Assembly: GCA_016702335.1 (NCBI GenBank) | Contig: JADJEF010000019.1 | Span: 1-64,000, forward strand | From: Rhodocyclaceae bacterium | GTDB taxonomy: Bacteria > Pseudomonadota > Gammaproteobacteria > Burkholderiales > Rhodocyclaceae | Direction: 5' to 3' | Length of the DNA stretch: 64,000 nt | Shown here: in pieces, positions 40,477 through 49,540 of the stretch | How positions within the stretch are numbered: the first letter of the stretch is position 1 | Layout: every line of letters begins with the position of its first letter | Notes under the pieces: generated by a model | The model's input: only the letters and a program-made list of their open reading frames with translations | Told to the model about the DNA's origin: nothing | Database searches by the model: none | Position numbers and translations under genes: made by a program

Positions 40477-41268
40477 TCAAAACCCGTCTTTCCAGCGCCG
40501 TATGGCGGCGAAGGTCTGAACCTTATCCTCTGGAGGATGCCCGAGTTGTACCGTCGCGGCTGCAATGACCTCCGGAGAGGACCAGCGCAAGAACGGGTTG
40601 GTTGCCAACTCTTCGCTTAGCGTAAGGGGCACGGTGGCAAGTCCTCGTGCTCGTTGCTCGGCCACTGTGTGGGCACGTTGCCGGGTTATCGGGTTGTCAG
40701 GCTCTACCGCCAGCGCAAAGCCCAGATTCGATTGCGTGTATTCGTGGGCGCAGTACACGCAAGTCGGCGCTGGCAACACGGCGATTTTCGCCAGCGAGGC
40801 CTGCATTTGCGCGGCTGTGCCCTCAAAAAGGCGACCGCAGCCGGCACCGAACAGGGTATCGCCGCAGAACAGCGCGCCGTCGGTGCCAAGGTTTGCACCA
40901 TAATAGGCAAGGTGTCCGGCGGTGTGGCCGGGAACGGCAAGTACCTCCAGTTCCAGGGCGAGTGCCGGCAGGCTCAGGTGCTCGCCACCCTGGAGCGGAT
41001 CGGTGAGGCCAGGGATGCTTTCGCGGGCAGGTCCGAACACTTGTACCGGCGCATTGGCAGCCTTGATCAGCGCGTCGATCCCGCCTATGTGATCGCCGTG
41101 GTGATGAGTGATCAGCAGGGCGCTGAGCGTTGCGCCGCTTTCGCGAAGGTAGGCAAGCACCGGGGTCGCATCACCCGGGTCGACGACAGCGACATTCATG
41201 CCGCTGCGCAGCACCCAGATGTAATTGTCGTTGAAGGCGGGCAGTGAAAGGATGGTCACGGCAGTCAT
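40477..41268 (-). CDS. gloB: Hydroxyacylglutathione hydrolase GloB (glyoxalase II), 263 aa
   Basis: Hydrolyses S-D-lactoylglutathione in methylglyoxal detoxification. Zinc-binding THHHGDHIGG near residue 53, VPGHTAGHLAYY, FCGDTLFGAGCGRL and the C-terminal glyoxalase domain (NPFLRW). Start set at MTAVTILSLPAFNDNYIWVL (41268). The segment AVLPAPTCVYCAHEYT is encoded across a dispersed 23-bp repeat. Confidence 0.95.
   Translation of the reverse strand: MTAVTILSLPAFNDNYIWVLRSGMNVAVVDPGDATPVLAYLRESGATLSALLITHHHGDHIGGIDALIKAANAPVQVFGPARESIPGLTDPLQGGEHLSLPALALELEVLAVPGHTAGHLAYYGANLGTDGALFCGDTLFGAGCGRLFEGTAAQMQASLAKIAVLPAPTCVYCAHEYTQSNLGFALAVEPDNPITRQRAHTVAEQRARGLATVPLTLSEELATNPFLRWSSPEVIAAATVQLGHPPEDKVQTFAAIRRWKDGF
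40761..40783 (+). repeat. Dispersed 23-bp repeat, copy e (inside gloB)
   Basis: AAGTCGGCGCTGG, CAAC, ACGGCG. In the coding strand of gloB it encodes AVLPAPTC. Confidence 0.8.
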
Positions 41269-41323
41269 GGGGGCATCACGCTTGGTAGTATTCATGTCAC
41301 GATTTTTCGGTTAATCCCGCACG

Positions 41324-42061
41324 ATGTCAATTCAAGGTCTGGAGCAGTGGCTGCACACCCCCGCCGGGCAATATGTGCTTGAGTGGGAGCAACGCACGCA
41401 TGATGCGCTGGTGGCCGACATTTTCGGCTTCAATGCCGTGCAACTGTCGCTGCCGGCGCACGACCTGTTGCGCAGCAACCGCATGCCGTTGCGCCTCTAC
41501 AGTGATGACGTGCGTGCCGAAGGACGGGTCGATGTCTTCAGCGATGTGCATCATCTGCCCTTTGCCAGCAACAGCATCGACCTGGTAGTGGTGCCGCACA
41601 CCCTCGAATTTGACAGCAACCCACACCAGGTGCTGCGCGAGGTCGAGCGCGTTCTGGTACCCGAAGGGCAGGTGCTGGTGAGCGGCTTTAATCCGATGAG
41701 CCTCTGGGGCACCCGCCGGCGCCTCGGGCGCACCGCGCTACCCCCCTGGCGCGGCAAGTACATTGCGCTCTGGCGACTCAAAGAATGGCTGTCGCTGCTG
41801 GGGCTGGAGTACCAGACCAGTGTGCTCGGATGCTACGCTCCGCCTTTTGCCAATGAGCAATGGTTGCGCCGCAGCGCCTTTATGGACCGCTGGGGAGCGA
41901 ATGCCTGGCCATTCATGGGGGCGGCCTATGTCGTGCAGGCGGTCAAACGCCAGCATGGACTGCGCCTGATTACGCCAAAATGGCACGACCGCAAGGCGCA
42001 AGCCAAGGCCGCCGTGTCCCTGAGCCCCACCACCCGTACGCAACGGAACACAGAAAAATGA
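41324..42061 (+). CDS. Class I SAM-dependent methyltransferase, 245 aa
   Basis: Methyltransferase_11-type: a weak motif I region, DVFSDVHHLPFASNSIDLVV, VPHTLEFDSNPHQVLREVER, VLVPEGQVLVSGFNPMSLWG. It belongs to the betaproteobacterial family located between gloB and rnhA; its substrate is unknown. The stop overlaps the rnhA ATG. Confidence 0.9.
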   Translation: MSIQGLEQWLHTPAGQYVLEWEQRTHDALVADIFGFNAVQLSLPAHDLLRSNRMPLRLYSDDVRAEGRVDVFSDVHHLPFASNSIDLVVVPHTLEFDSNPHQVLREVERVLVPEGQVLVSGFNPMSLWGTRRRLGRTALPPWRGKYIALWRLKEWLSLLGLEYQTSVLGCYAPPFANEQWLRRSAFMDRWGANAWPFMGAAYVVQAVKRQHGLRLITPKWHDRKAQAKAAVSLSPTTRTQRNTEK

Positions 42062-42537
42062 CCATCGACATTTACACCGACGGCGCCTGTAGCGGCAACC
42101 CCGGCCCCGGGGGTTGGGGTGCCATCTTGCGCATGGGCGAGACTGAAAAGGAAATCTGCGGCGGCGAGCCGGCCACGACCAACAACCGTATGGAACTGCT
42201 GGCCGTAATAGAGGCGCTGCAGGCGCTCAAGCGCCCGGTCGAAGCGCGGGTGTACACCGACTCGCAGTACGTGCAAAAAGGCATCAGCGAGTGGATACAC
42301 GGCTGGAAGCGCCGGGGCTGGAAAACAGCCAACAAGGAGCCGGTCAAGAACGAAGATCTCTGGCGTCGGCTCGATGCGCTCGCGGCGGGGCATACGGTCG
42401 AGTGGTGCTGGGTCAAGGGGCACGCGGGCCACGTCGAGAACGAACGTGCGGATGCCCTGGCGCGTGCCGGGCTGGAGCAGGCGCGTCTTGCCGGGCGGGC
42501 CGTGGGTGGCCGCGCGGCCGGTGGCAGCGCCGCATGA
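42058..42537 (+). CDS. rnhA: Ribonuclease HI, 159 aa
   Basis: Removes RNA from RNA-DNA hybrids. IYTDGACSGNPGPGGWGAIL (first D), NNRMELLAVIEAL (E), YTDSQYVQKGISEW (D) and VKGHAGHVENERADALA (H and last D) are all present. The alanine/glycine-rich tail after residue 145 is an extension. Overlaps its neighbours at both ends, so it is one transcript with dnaQ. Confidence 0.97.
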   Translation: MTIDIYTDGACSGNPGPGGWGAILRMGETEKEICGGEPATTNNRMELLAVIEALQALKRPVEARVYTDSQYVQKGISEWIHGWKRRGWKTANKEPVKNEDLWRRLDALAAGHTVEWCWVKGHAGHVENERADALARAGLEQARLAGRAVGGRAAGGSAA

Positions 42538-43256
42538 GCACGCGTCGGCAGGTGGTACTCGACACCGAAACCACGGGGCTGGATTGGCGCACTGGCGATC
42601 GCGTGATCGAGATCGGCTGCGTTGTGATGCAAGGCCGGCAGGTGACCAGCGAGCGCTACCATGTGTACCTCAACCCCGAGCGGGTGATCGATCCCGGGGC
42701 GGTAGCGATCCACGGCCTGACCGATGAGTTTCTGTCGGACAAGCCCAAGTTTCGCGATGTGGCCGGCGAGTTTGTAGAGTTTGTGCGTGACGCGCAACTG
42801 ATCATTCACAACGCCTCGTTTGATGTGGGCTTTTTGAACAACGAGCTCACGAAAGTGGGTTTGCCGAGTTTGCTCGAACTGTGCGGCTGCGAGGCCATCG
42901 ACACCCTCAAAGAGGCGCGGAACATGCGGCCCGGGCGCAAGAACAGCCTTGATGCCCTGTGCAACGAGTTTGGCGTCGACAACTCCAATCGCCAGTGGCA
43001 CGGCGCATTGCTCGACGCCGAACTGCTGGCCGAAGTGTATCTGGCCATGACGCGTGGGCAGAACTCGCTGGCGATGGATTTCACCGGTACCCGGCATCGC
43101 GATCAGGCCAGCCGCGCTGCGCGGCCGTCGGTGCGGTTGCTCAAGGCAACGCCTGAAGAACTGGCGGACCACCAGCGTGTGCTGGCTGAAGTGGCCAAGG
43201 AAAGCAAAGGCAAATGCCTGTGGCAGACGCTGGAACCGGCCACCGAAGGCCACTGA
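42534..43256 (+). CDS. dnaQ: DNA polymerase III epsilon subunit (proofreading exonuclease), 240 aa
   Basis: Exo I motif VVLDTETTGLDWRTGDRVIE, Exo II HNASFDVGFLNNEL, Exo III WHGALLDAELLAEVYLAMT. The C-terminal tail (LADHQRVLAEVAKESKG) is the alpha-binding region. The rnhA-dnaQ order is usual in proteobacteria. Confidence 0.95.
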   Translation: MSTRRQVVLDTETTGLDWRTGDRVIEIGCVVMQGRQVTSERYHVYLNPERVIDPGAVAIHGLTDEFLSDKPKFRDVAGEFVEFVRDAQLIIHNASFDVGFLNNELTKVGLPSLLELCGCEAIDTLKEARNMRPGRKNSLDALCNEFGVDNSNRQWHGALLDAELLAEVYLAMTRGQNSLAMDFTGTRHRDQASRAARPSVRLLKATPEELADHQRVLAEVAKESKGKCLWQTLEPATEGH

Positions 43257-43257
43257 T

Positions 43258-43280
43258 CGCCGTAGCACCAGCGCCGACTT
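43258..43280 (-). repeat. Dispersed 23-bp repeat, copy f
   Basis: Reverse orientation (CGCCGT, AGCA, CCAGCGCCGACTT), starting two bases after the dnaQ stop. Confidence 0.8.
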
Positions 43281-43447
43281 GGGGGAGGGCGGGCGGCAAA
43301 GATGATCCGGGTGCCGTGCGCGTTTGCCGTTCGCGGCGGCAAGCTTTGCCTGTGAAAGGCGTCAGGCCGCTGATTAATAAATAGTTTTGCGGATGGCACG
43401 GTCTGTGCAAACGATGTGGTCATGTGTGTATTTGACCGCTAGTCGCC

Positions 43448-43939
43448 ATGGCCGTTCCAATTGCTGCTGCGCCCGCCAGTGCATCGCCCGCCCAACGGCT
43501 GATGACCGATGTGCTGGGCTTGCCGGGCCGGAAAAATCCGGCCGACGATCTGCGTGCCGCCGATACGCGTAAAGATGCGCCCGTTCCGATTGCGCCCATC
43601 GTGAGCGATGACTCACCTTCGAGTGAAAGCAATTCGGTCACCCTCAGCACGCGCGCCAGCGAGACAATCAGCGAGCCGCAATTGCCGATTGTCTATGCCG
43701 AGGTCTGGCGGGCGGGTATCAAAGTGGCCATGATCGACGCCAATGGCGGCGTCAGGTCGCTCAATGGCACGGTGGTGTCAACCCAGGGTACCGGTGGTGC
43801 GGGTGGCATTCTTCTGGCGGCGCGGCGCGCTGCAGAGATTGCGGCGGCAGTGGGTGGCGAAATTCGCGTGGGTGGCCAACCGATTGATCAAAACACACTG
43901 ACGACCAAGGCCAAGTTGTCGGCGGCCTACGGCGTTTGA
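43448..43939 (+). CDS. Hypothetical protein, 163 aa
   Basis: ATG at 43448. Low-complexity alanine/serine-rich first half, then VYAEVWRAGIKVAMIDANGG and an alanine/glycine helix (AARRAAEIAAAVGG). No signal or family recognised. Its last 13 bases overlap the end of the minus-strand transporter gene. Confidence 0.6.
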   Translation: MAVPIAAAPASASPAQRLMTDVLGLPGRKNPADDLRAADTRKDAPVPIAPIVSDDSPSSESNSVTLSTRASETISEPQLPIVYAEVWRAGIKVAMIDANGGVRSLNGTVVSTQGTGGAGGILLAARRAAEIAAAVGGEIRVGGQPIDQNTLTTKAKLSAAYGV

Positions 43940-44904
43940 GTTTTTAAGTTTCTTTCGCCGAGATACTCGGCGTAGGCATTACTGGCCAACGCGGCAATTA
44001 CTACGGTGGCACCCAGCAGGGTCGCGGTGCTGGGCACTTCATTGGCACCCAGCCAGGCCCACAGCACGCCAAACAAAACTTCCAGCAGGCCGAGCAGTGA
44101 TATTTCCGGTCCGGACAAAATCTGTGTCAGGCGAACCACCAGCAGGCAGGGCAGGGCAAGCTGAAATGCGCCGAGAAAGGCCAGTAGCCCGAGATCATGC
44201 GCAGTAGCCTGGAATGGCCAGGCCAATGGCAAGGTGACGAGGGCCGAGATGATCGCGCCGACCAACACGGCGGGGAGCATGTCTTGTGTGGGCAAGTCAT
44301 GGGCGGGAAGGTTGTGTGAAGGCTCATCCGCGGCGACTGCGTTGCTGCTCTGCCCACGCGCACGCCGAGGCTCAGTTTTCGCTCGATGTCCCACGGACTG
44401 CAGCACAGTCCAGTTGATGGCGGCGGCGATCGGCACTGCCAGCGCAACCAGGCTGCCGGTGAGCGACGTGCCGGCCTGCACCTGATCGAGAAACATCCAG
44501 CCAATGCCCCCGCCAGCCCCTGCGATCGCCAGCCAGGTACGCAGCGGCAAGTGGTGAGCTAGCAGCGCGCGCGCGGCTAATGCCGTGAGCAGCGGCCCGA
44601 TGGCCATCACCACCAGCACATTGGCCACGGTCGTTAGAGTAATGGCCAGCATGAAGGCCGTGAACATCACCGACCAGCACAGGCCGCTGAGCCAAATCTC
44701 GCGACCCGCAACGAGTAAATCGCGCCACAGACGAGAGCCGCGCAGCCAGGTCAATGCCACCGCCAGCGCGATGACATTGAAGCCGCTGCGCCAGAAGGTG
44801 ATTTCGAAGCTCTGTGCGCTTTCCAGATGCCGGCTGATGACGCCGGCGAGGCTCCAGAGAAACGTGACAAGAACCATCAAGGCAGCGGCGCGCGTGTGCG
44901 ACAT
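43927..44904 (-). CDS. EamA/DMT-family transporter, 325 aa
   Basis: Ten hydrophobic helices in two EamA repeats (RAAALMVLVTFLWSLAGVIS; GIGWMFLDQVQAG; LEVLFGVLWAWLGANEVPST). The central loop carries a long hydrophilic insert (about 195-225). Start at ATG 44904 is preferred; 44934 is possible. Inner-membrane exporter of metabolites; substrate unknown. Confidence 0.85.
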   Translation of the reverse strand: MSHTRAAALMVLVTFLWSLAGVISRHLESAQSFEITFWRSGFNVIALAVALTWLRGSRLWRDLLVAGREIWLSGLCWSVMFTAFMLAITLTTVANVLVVMAIGPLLTALAARALLAHHLPLRTWLAIAGAGGGIGWMFLDQVQAGTSLTGSLVALAVPIAAAINWTVLQSVGHRAKTEPRRARGQSSNAVAADEPSHNLPAHDLPTQDMLPAVLVGAIISALVTLPLAWPFQATAHDLGLLAFLGAFQLALPCLLVVRLTQILSGPEISLLGLLEVLFGVLWAWLGANEVPSTATLLGATVVIAALASNAYAEYLGERNLKTQTP

Positions 44905-45016
44905 GGTGAGACAAAGCCTGTATCTGGCGAACAAGGGCCGAATTTTAGCGACTGAACTTCACCCGCCGAGTTGCGGCTAACATCCAAGCTCCACACGACC
45001 GCAAAGGAAACCCGCC

Positions 45017-45952
45017 ATGGCCGGAGCCAGTCTGCTCGCTTTACTTGACGATATCGCCACCGTCCTTGATGACGTGGCGGTGATGACCAAGGTAGCGGCC
45101 AAAAAAACCGCCGGGGTATTGGGCGATGATCTCGCGCTCAATGCGCAGCAAGTTGCCGGGGTGCGGGCCGAGCGTGAACTGCCGGTGGTGTGGGCGGTGG
45201 CCAAGGGCTCGTTCAGGAACAAGGCGATTCTGGTGCCTGCAGCGCTCGCTATCAGCGCCTTTATTCCCTGGGCGGTCATGCCTTTGCTGATGATCGGTGG
45301 CTTGTATCTGTGCTTCGAGGGGGCTGAAAAATTGGCCCATCGCTTTCTGCATACAGCGGCAGAAGACGAAGCGCAGCACGGTGAGAAGCTGGCCGCGTTG
45401 GCCGATCCTACGACTGATCTGGCGACCTTCGAGGCCGACAAAATCAAGGGGGCCATCCGCACAGACTTTGTTCTCTCGGCCGAGATCATTGTCATTTCGC
45501 TGGGCACTGTGGCCGAGCAGGCGTTCGCGAGCCAATTGGTCGTGCTGACCGGCATCAGCCTGGTGATGACCGTCGGGGTTTATGGCTTTGTGGCGGCCAT
45601 CGTCAAGCTCGATGATGCCGGCATGCTGCTGCTGGAGCGGGAGCCGGCCGTTCTTAAAGCCCTCGGTCGCCTGCTTCTGGCCACTGCGCCACGCTTGATG
45701 AAGCTACTTACCGTGGTGGGCACGGCGGCCATGTTTTTGGTGGGTGGATCAATCCTCGCGCACGGTATCCCGGCGCTGCATCACGGCATCGAGCATCTCG
45801 GTAGCGTGGCGGCATCCGTCGCCGGTATTGGCTGGCTGCTTCACGCGCTGACACCCATGCTGCTCGATGGACTGGTAGGACTCGTCGGTGGTGGCCTTGC
45901 CGTGGTGGCCTTCACCGTCGTGCAGCGGATGCGTTCGGTGCCCGCCCACTAG
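45017..45952 (+). CDS. DUF808 family membrane protein (YedI-like), 311 aa
   Basis: ASLLALLDDIATVLDDVAVM, TKVAAKKTAGVLGDDLALNA and KLPVVWAVAKGS-like text are the DUF808 start. Six or more helices follow, including GGLYLCFEGAEKLAHRFLH. Typical length. Inner-membrane protein of unknown function. Confidence 0.9.
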   Translation: MAGASLLALLDDIATVLDDVAVMTKVAAKKTAGVLGDDLALNAQQVAGVRAERELPVVWAVAKGSFRNKAILVPAALAISAFIPWAVMPLLMIGGLYLCFEGAEKLAHRFLHTAAEDEAQHGEKLAALADPTTDLATFEADKIKGAIRTDFVLSAEIIVISLGTVAEQAFASQLVVLTGISLVMTVGVYGFVAAIVKLDDAGMLLLEREPAVLKALGRLLLATAPRLMKLLTVVGTAAMFLVGGSILAHGIPALHHGIEHLGSVAASVAGIGWLLHALTPMLLDGLVGLVGGGLAVVAFTVVQRMRSVPAH

Positions 45953-45972
45953 CTGCCGACCAGGCGCAGCAT

Positions 45973-46013
45973 GAAAAAAGCCCCGGACCGGCAGGCTGCC
46001 GGCGCGGGGCCGC
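45973..46013 (-). terminator. Rho-independent terminator of the H1-like gene
   Basis: On the minus strand, a GC-rich stem (GGCCCCGCGCCGGCAG with CTGCCGGTCCGGGGC) followed by six T residues. It may also stop transcripts from the DUF808 side. Confidence 0.75.
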
Positions 46014-46031
46014 ACGATTGCTAAGACCGCT

Positions 46032-46412
46032 TCAGCTGGCAGCCGGTTTTGCTGCGGGCTTGGCCGCAGGCTTCTTGGCGGCGGGCTTGGCAGCAGGCTT
46101 CGCGGCGGGCTTGGCTGCCGGTTTGGCTGCCGGTTTTGCTGCGGGCTTGGCGGCCGCTTTAGCAGCAGGCTTCTTGGCGGGAGCCGCTTTTTTCGCTGGA
46201 GCCGCTTTTTTGGCTGGCGCGGCTTTCTTGGCCGGCGCTTTGCCAAATCCGAGATCGGCCGGGGTCAGCTTGTACTGTTTCATCAACTGCTTGATGACCT
46301 TGATTGCTTCGTCGACTTTCTTCCTCAGCGCATCGGTCGTCTTTTTGACCTGAGCCTGCGCTTTGCTTGCAACCGATTTTGCTACGGGTTTCTTTTTCGC
46401 TGTGGTGGCCAT
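46032..46412 (-). CDS. Histone H1-like/H-NS-like DNA-binding protein, 126 aa
   Basis: Start at MATTAKKKPVAKSVASKAQA (46412, AAGGGAG upstream). The middle segment DEAIKVIKQLMKQYKLTPAD, LGFGKAP resembles the H-NS/MvaT linker region. The last 70 residues are repeats of AAPAKK and KPAAKPAA, as in histone H1-like proteins and the PhaF phasin tail. Nucleoid or PHB-granule binding is plausible given the pha genes in this window. Confidence 0.8.
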   Translation of the reverse strand: MATTAKKKPVAKSVASKAQAQVKKTTDALRKKVDEAIKVIKQLMKQYKLTPADLGFGKAPAKKAAPAKKAAPAKKAAPAKKPAAKAAAKPAAKPAAKPAAKPAAKPAAKPAAKKPAAKPAAKPAAS

Positions 46413-46476
46413 CTGTGACTCCCTTGAGTGTGAAGGAGATTCCATCATAGACCCAAACGTTCAGTGCAGTGCAAGT

Positions 46477-46830
46477 TCACTCGAAGTTTCTCGGTGCACT
46501 TGTTGCGTGCTCAATACACTTTTTGCGCAACGCATCGATGATGTCATTCGGTGTGGTCAGCGCACTGAGCGCGATGCCATTGTCGAGTGCGATCTGCTTG
46601 AGTGCGCTGGTCATGAATGCCGGCACTCCACCGCGATCAATCGCTGCCAGCAAGTCATGGGCTGCCCGCGTGATGGCATCTGTGATGCCCTGCGAGACAG
46701 GGTTCGATGCAAGCGACTCGACGGCGTCTTCCGGCTCATCAGCTTGCGTGAGTACAAGAGGTTCTTCTTCGCACATGGCGAGAAAGCTTGCAGCCCATTG
46801 CGCCAGCTCCTCATCGTTCGCAGCCATCAC
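46477..46830 (-). CDS. Hypothetical protein, 117 aa
   Basis: Start at 46830 or 46827, overlapping the stop of the upstream secreted-protein gene. Helical and acidic (LAQWAASFLAMCEEEPLVL ... NDIIDALRKKCIEHATSAP). No family recognised; probably co-transcribed with its neighbour. Confidence 0.6.
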   Translation of the reverse strand: MMAANDEELAQWAASFLAMCEEEPLVLTQADEPEDAVESLASNPVSQGITDAITRAAHDLLAAIDRGGVPAFMTSALKQIALDNGIALSALTTPNDIIDALRKKCIEHATSAPRNFE

Positions 46831-47291
46831 TCGACGCGGTAGTCAAAGCGTGTATCGGGAGCCCCGTCGATGACCACCAGCAAGTGCCGCTCGCCAAAGG
46901 GTTCGTTCGGACCGATGGCCCATTCGCCAACAATCTTGCCGCCCTCGGGCACCAGTCGTCGTTCGCTGACCTGATGGCGGCGAGGGTTTGGGAACACCAG
47001 CGTGTCATCTTTCTGGAGATTGACCACGGGAATTTTTTCGGGGTACAAATACTCCTCGCGCACCAGCACACTGCGCTGGTCGCTGACGAGTTCTATGACC
47101 CAGCCGTAGCGTTGTCCGTCTTTGTTCGGGATGGTCAGCGTCGGGGAAAACATCACCTCGCCGGGTTCGCCGGCTTCGAACAGACCGAACTCGGCCTTGA
47201 TGATCCTGACGTCGGCTGCGAAGACGATATTCGTGAGCAGCAAGGAAACGACGAGGGCGGTAGCACCGAGGAAATGGCGGGCAGTCAGCAT
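46827..47291 (-). CDS. Secreted hypothetical protein, 154 aa
   Basis: Signal peptide MLTARHFLGATALVVSLLLT (cleavage near VFA-AD). The mature part is beta-rich (VRIIKAEFGLFEAGEPGEVM, RYGWVIELVSDQRSVLVREE). Periplasmic; no family recognised. Confidence 0.7.
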   Translation of the reverse strand: MLTARHFLGATALVVSLLLTNIVFAADVRIIKAEFGLFEAGEPGEVMFSPTLTIPNKDGQRYGWVIELVSDQRSVLVREEYLYPEKIPVVNLQKDDTLVFPNPRRHQVSERRLVPEGGKIVGEWAIGPNEPFGERHLLVVIDGAPDTRFDYRVE

Positions 47292-47379
47292 GACAACGTG
47301 TGCGGAAAAATGACCGGGCTATTGTGACAGCCCGCCAGGGTTTGAGGGTTTCCTTTCGACAGATCGAGGCGGGGTAGTA

Positions 47380-47943
47380 CTAACGGCCGAGGTACTCGCC
47401 ACCCAGTGCACCGCCAATCACTGCGCCAATAGCGGTGCTGGCGGTACGCCCGTTGCCTTTGCCGAACTGACTTCCCAGCGCGCCACCAGCAATGGCACCG
47501 ATCGCGGTGCCGACAATCGGGCTGCCATTTTGGTACTGACGCGGCGCGGAATTTTGCGGGTAGCCGTAGACCTGCCCCTGCTGCACGGGCACGTCACGAT
47601 AGATCACGCGATCGCGATAGACGACCTGGGGTGTTTCATAAACGACTCGTGGATTTTCGTAGACGACACGCGGCGTCTCATAGATGACTATCGGCGAGCC
47701 AGTGCTTTGATAAATGTAGGTGGTCGAGCCCGAGTGGCGTGACGTACTATCGTGGCGCCCGTGCCGGCTATTGCCGTAGTAATCGTTTCGATGTTGCTTT
47801 TGCTGCGTTTGATTATTCCAGCCATTGTTCCAACTGTTGCCACCGCTCCAGCCGTTATTCTGGTGCGCCCAATCGTCATGCGCCCACGCCCCGCTGCTGG
47901 CCAGCAGCAGTATTGCCAAGGCGGGAATGAACTTCGTTTTCAT
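47380..47943 (-). CDS. Glycine-zipper outer-membrane-type protein, 187 aa
   Basis: Signal peptide MKTKFIPALAILLLASSGAW. A Asn/Gly/His-rich region follows, then short repeats VVYETPR, VVYENPR, VVYETPQ, VVYRDR (about 85-115). The C-terminus is a glycine-zipper 2TM domain (GTAIGAIAGGALGSQFGKGN, AIGAVIGGALGGEYLGR). Probably anchored in the outer membrane. Confidence 0.85.
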   Translation of the reverse strand: MKTKFIPALAILLLASSGAWAHDDWAHQNNGWSGGNSWNNGWNNQTQQKQHRNDYYGNSRHGRHDSTSRHSGSTTYIYQSTGSPIVIYETPRVVYENPRVVYETPQVVYRDRVIYRDVPVQQGQVYGYPQNSAPRQYQNGSPIVGTAIGAIAGGALGSQFGKGNGRTASTAIGAVIGGALGGEYLGR

Positions 47944-48046
47944 TGCTGCTCCTTCTCGAAATGTGGCCATTTGGCAACGCCTGCAGTGTGGCTAAACGTC
48001 TCTGGCTTCGGTGTAAAAAGTTGTGAGCGTTTGTATAGTGCACCGC

Positions 48047-49540
48047 ATGGAGCACACTGCACGCGTACTGATCATTGGCACCGGTTTTTCCGGTATTGCA
48101 CTGGCGTGCGCGCTACAGAAGGCTGGCATCACCGACGTTCTGCTGCTCGAGAAGGCCGACGATGTGGGGGGTACCTGGCGTGAGAACACCTACCCGGGAG
48201 CCGAGTGCGACGTGCCTTCTGCGCTCTACAGCTTTTCCTTTGAGCACAACCCGACCTGGCACTACAAATGGTCCGAGCAGCGCCAGATTCTCGAGTATCT
48301 GCGTCGCGTTGCGCACAAGCATGAACTGCTGGCGAAGATTCGTTTCGGGCAAGAGGTGTGCTCGGCGCAATGGAACGAAAGCCAGCAGTGCTGGGTAGTT
48401 GTCACAGTGGCCGGTGACACCTTTACCGCACAGTTTCTGGTCAGTGGTGTCGGGCAATTGCATCGGCCGGCGATTCCTGCCATGGCGGGTGCCGAGAGCT
48501 TTTCCGGCCCCAGCTTTCACTCCGCACGCTGGCGGCACGATGTCGATCTTACCGGCAAGCGCGTGGCGGTAATCGGCAATGCAGCCAGCGCCCTTCAGTT
48601 CATTCCGCAGATCGCCAAAAAGGCGGCGCAGATCAGCGTCTTTCAGCGCAGCGCCAACTGGGTGCTACCCAAGCAGGACCGTGCCTACCTGCCCTTCGAG
48701 CAGTGGCTCTCGGACAAAATTCCTTGGCTCACACGCTTGTACCGCTTTCGCCTGTGGTTGTTCGGTGAGCTGTTTCTCTTTGCCATCATGCGCGGCAACC
48801 GCGTGCTCCGCTGGTGGGGTGAGCGCGAAACGAAGCGCTACCTTGAGCGCACCATCACCGACCCCGAATTGCGCCGCAAGCTGACGCCGGACTACCCCAT
48901 CGGCGCGAAACGGGTGCTGTTTTCCGATGACTACTATGACGCGATGGCACGTCCGAATGTCGAGTTGGTGACGGATGGCGTGGCGGAACTGACCACCCTG
49001 GCGGTGCGCTGCACGAGCGGACGCGAGATCGCTGCTGATGTGTTGATCTATGGCACGGGTTTTCACAGCAATCCGTTTCTGGCACCGATGGCGATTGCGG
49101 GTCGTGGCGGGCGGCTGCTGGCCGAGGCCTGGAGCGGCGGGGCGCAGGCCTATCTGGGCGTGATGACCAGCGGCTTTCCCAACCTCTTCATGATGTATGG
49201 CCCGAATACCAATCTTGGGCACAATTCGATTGTCGTGATGATCGAGGCACAGGCTGGCTACGTGGTTCAGGCTATTCAGGGCGCTGAGGCCCGTGGCGCC
49301 AAGGTCATCGAAGTTCGCTCCGAAGTTGAGGCCGCTTACAACGTGGAAATGCAGCAGCGCCTGGCCACCATGGCATGGAGTCAAGTGGCCGAGAGTTGGT
49401 ACAAGGACAGGGGTCGTATCACCAACAATTGGCCGGGGTCGACCTGGGAATATATCAATCGTACGCGTGGGGTGGATTGGCGGGCCTACCGCTTAGAGGG
49501 TGCCAGTTCCTCCGCCAGATCCATCACCGCCGACGCATAG
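48047..49540 (+). CDS. Flavin-containing (Baeyer-Villiger-type) monooxygenase, 497 aa
   Basis: MEHTARVLIIGTGFSGIALA (FAD Rossmann GxGxxG). ENTYPGAECDVPSALYSFSF and the fingerprint FSGPSFHSARWRHD (F-x-G-x-x-x-H-x-x-x-W) identify the BVMO/FMO group. Second Rossmann VAVIGNAASALQFIP. The ATG at 48047 is preferred over GTG 48023. The last 55 bp overlap the convergent mltB gene. NADPH-dependent oxygenation of a ketone is likely; substrate unknown. Confidence 0.9.
   Translation: MEHTARVLIIGTGFSGIALACALQKAGITDVLLLEKADDVGGTWRENTYPGAECDVPSALYSFSFEHNPTWHYKWSEQRQILEYLRRVAHKHELLAKIRFGQEVCSAQWNESQQCWVVVTVAGDTFTAQFLVSGVGQLHRPAIPAMAGAESFSGPSFHSARWRHDVDLTGKRVAVIGNAASALQFIPQIAKKAAQISVFQRSANWVLPKQDRAYLPFEQWLSDKIPWLTRLYRFRLWLFGELFLFAIMRGNRVLRWWGERETKRYLERTITDPELRRKLTPDYPIGAKRVLFSDDYYDAMARPNVELVTDGVAELTTLAVRCTSGREIAADVLIYGTGFHSNPFLAPMAIAGRGGRLLAEAWSGGAQAYLGVMTSGFPNLFMMYGPNTNLGHNSIVVMIEAQAGYVVQAIQGAEARGAKVIEVRSEVEAAYNVEMQQRLATMAWSQVAESWYKDRGRITNNWPGSTWEYINRTRGVDWRAYRLEGASSSARSITADA

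Noticed and set aside
42072..43268. Long minus-strand ORF of about 400 codons
   Set aside because: It is antisense to rnhA and dnaQ, both certain genes; high GC leaves such frames open.
44585..44980. Plus-strand ORF opposite the DMT transporter
   Set aside because: No ribosome site or family; it mirrors the helices of the real gene.
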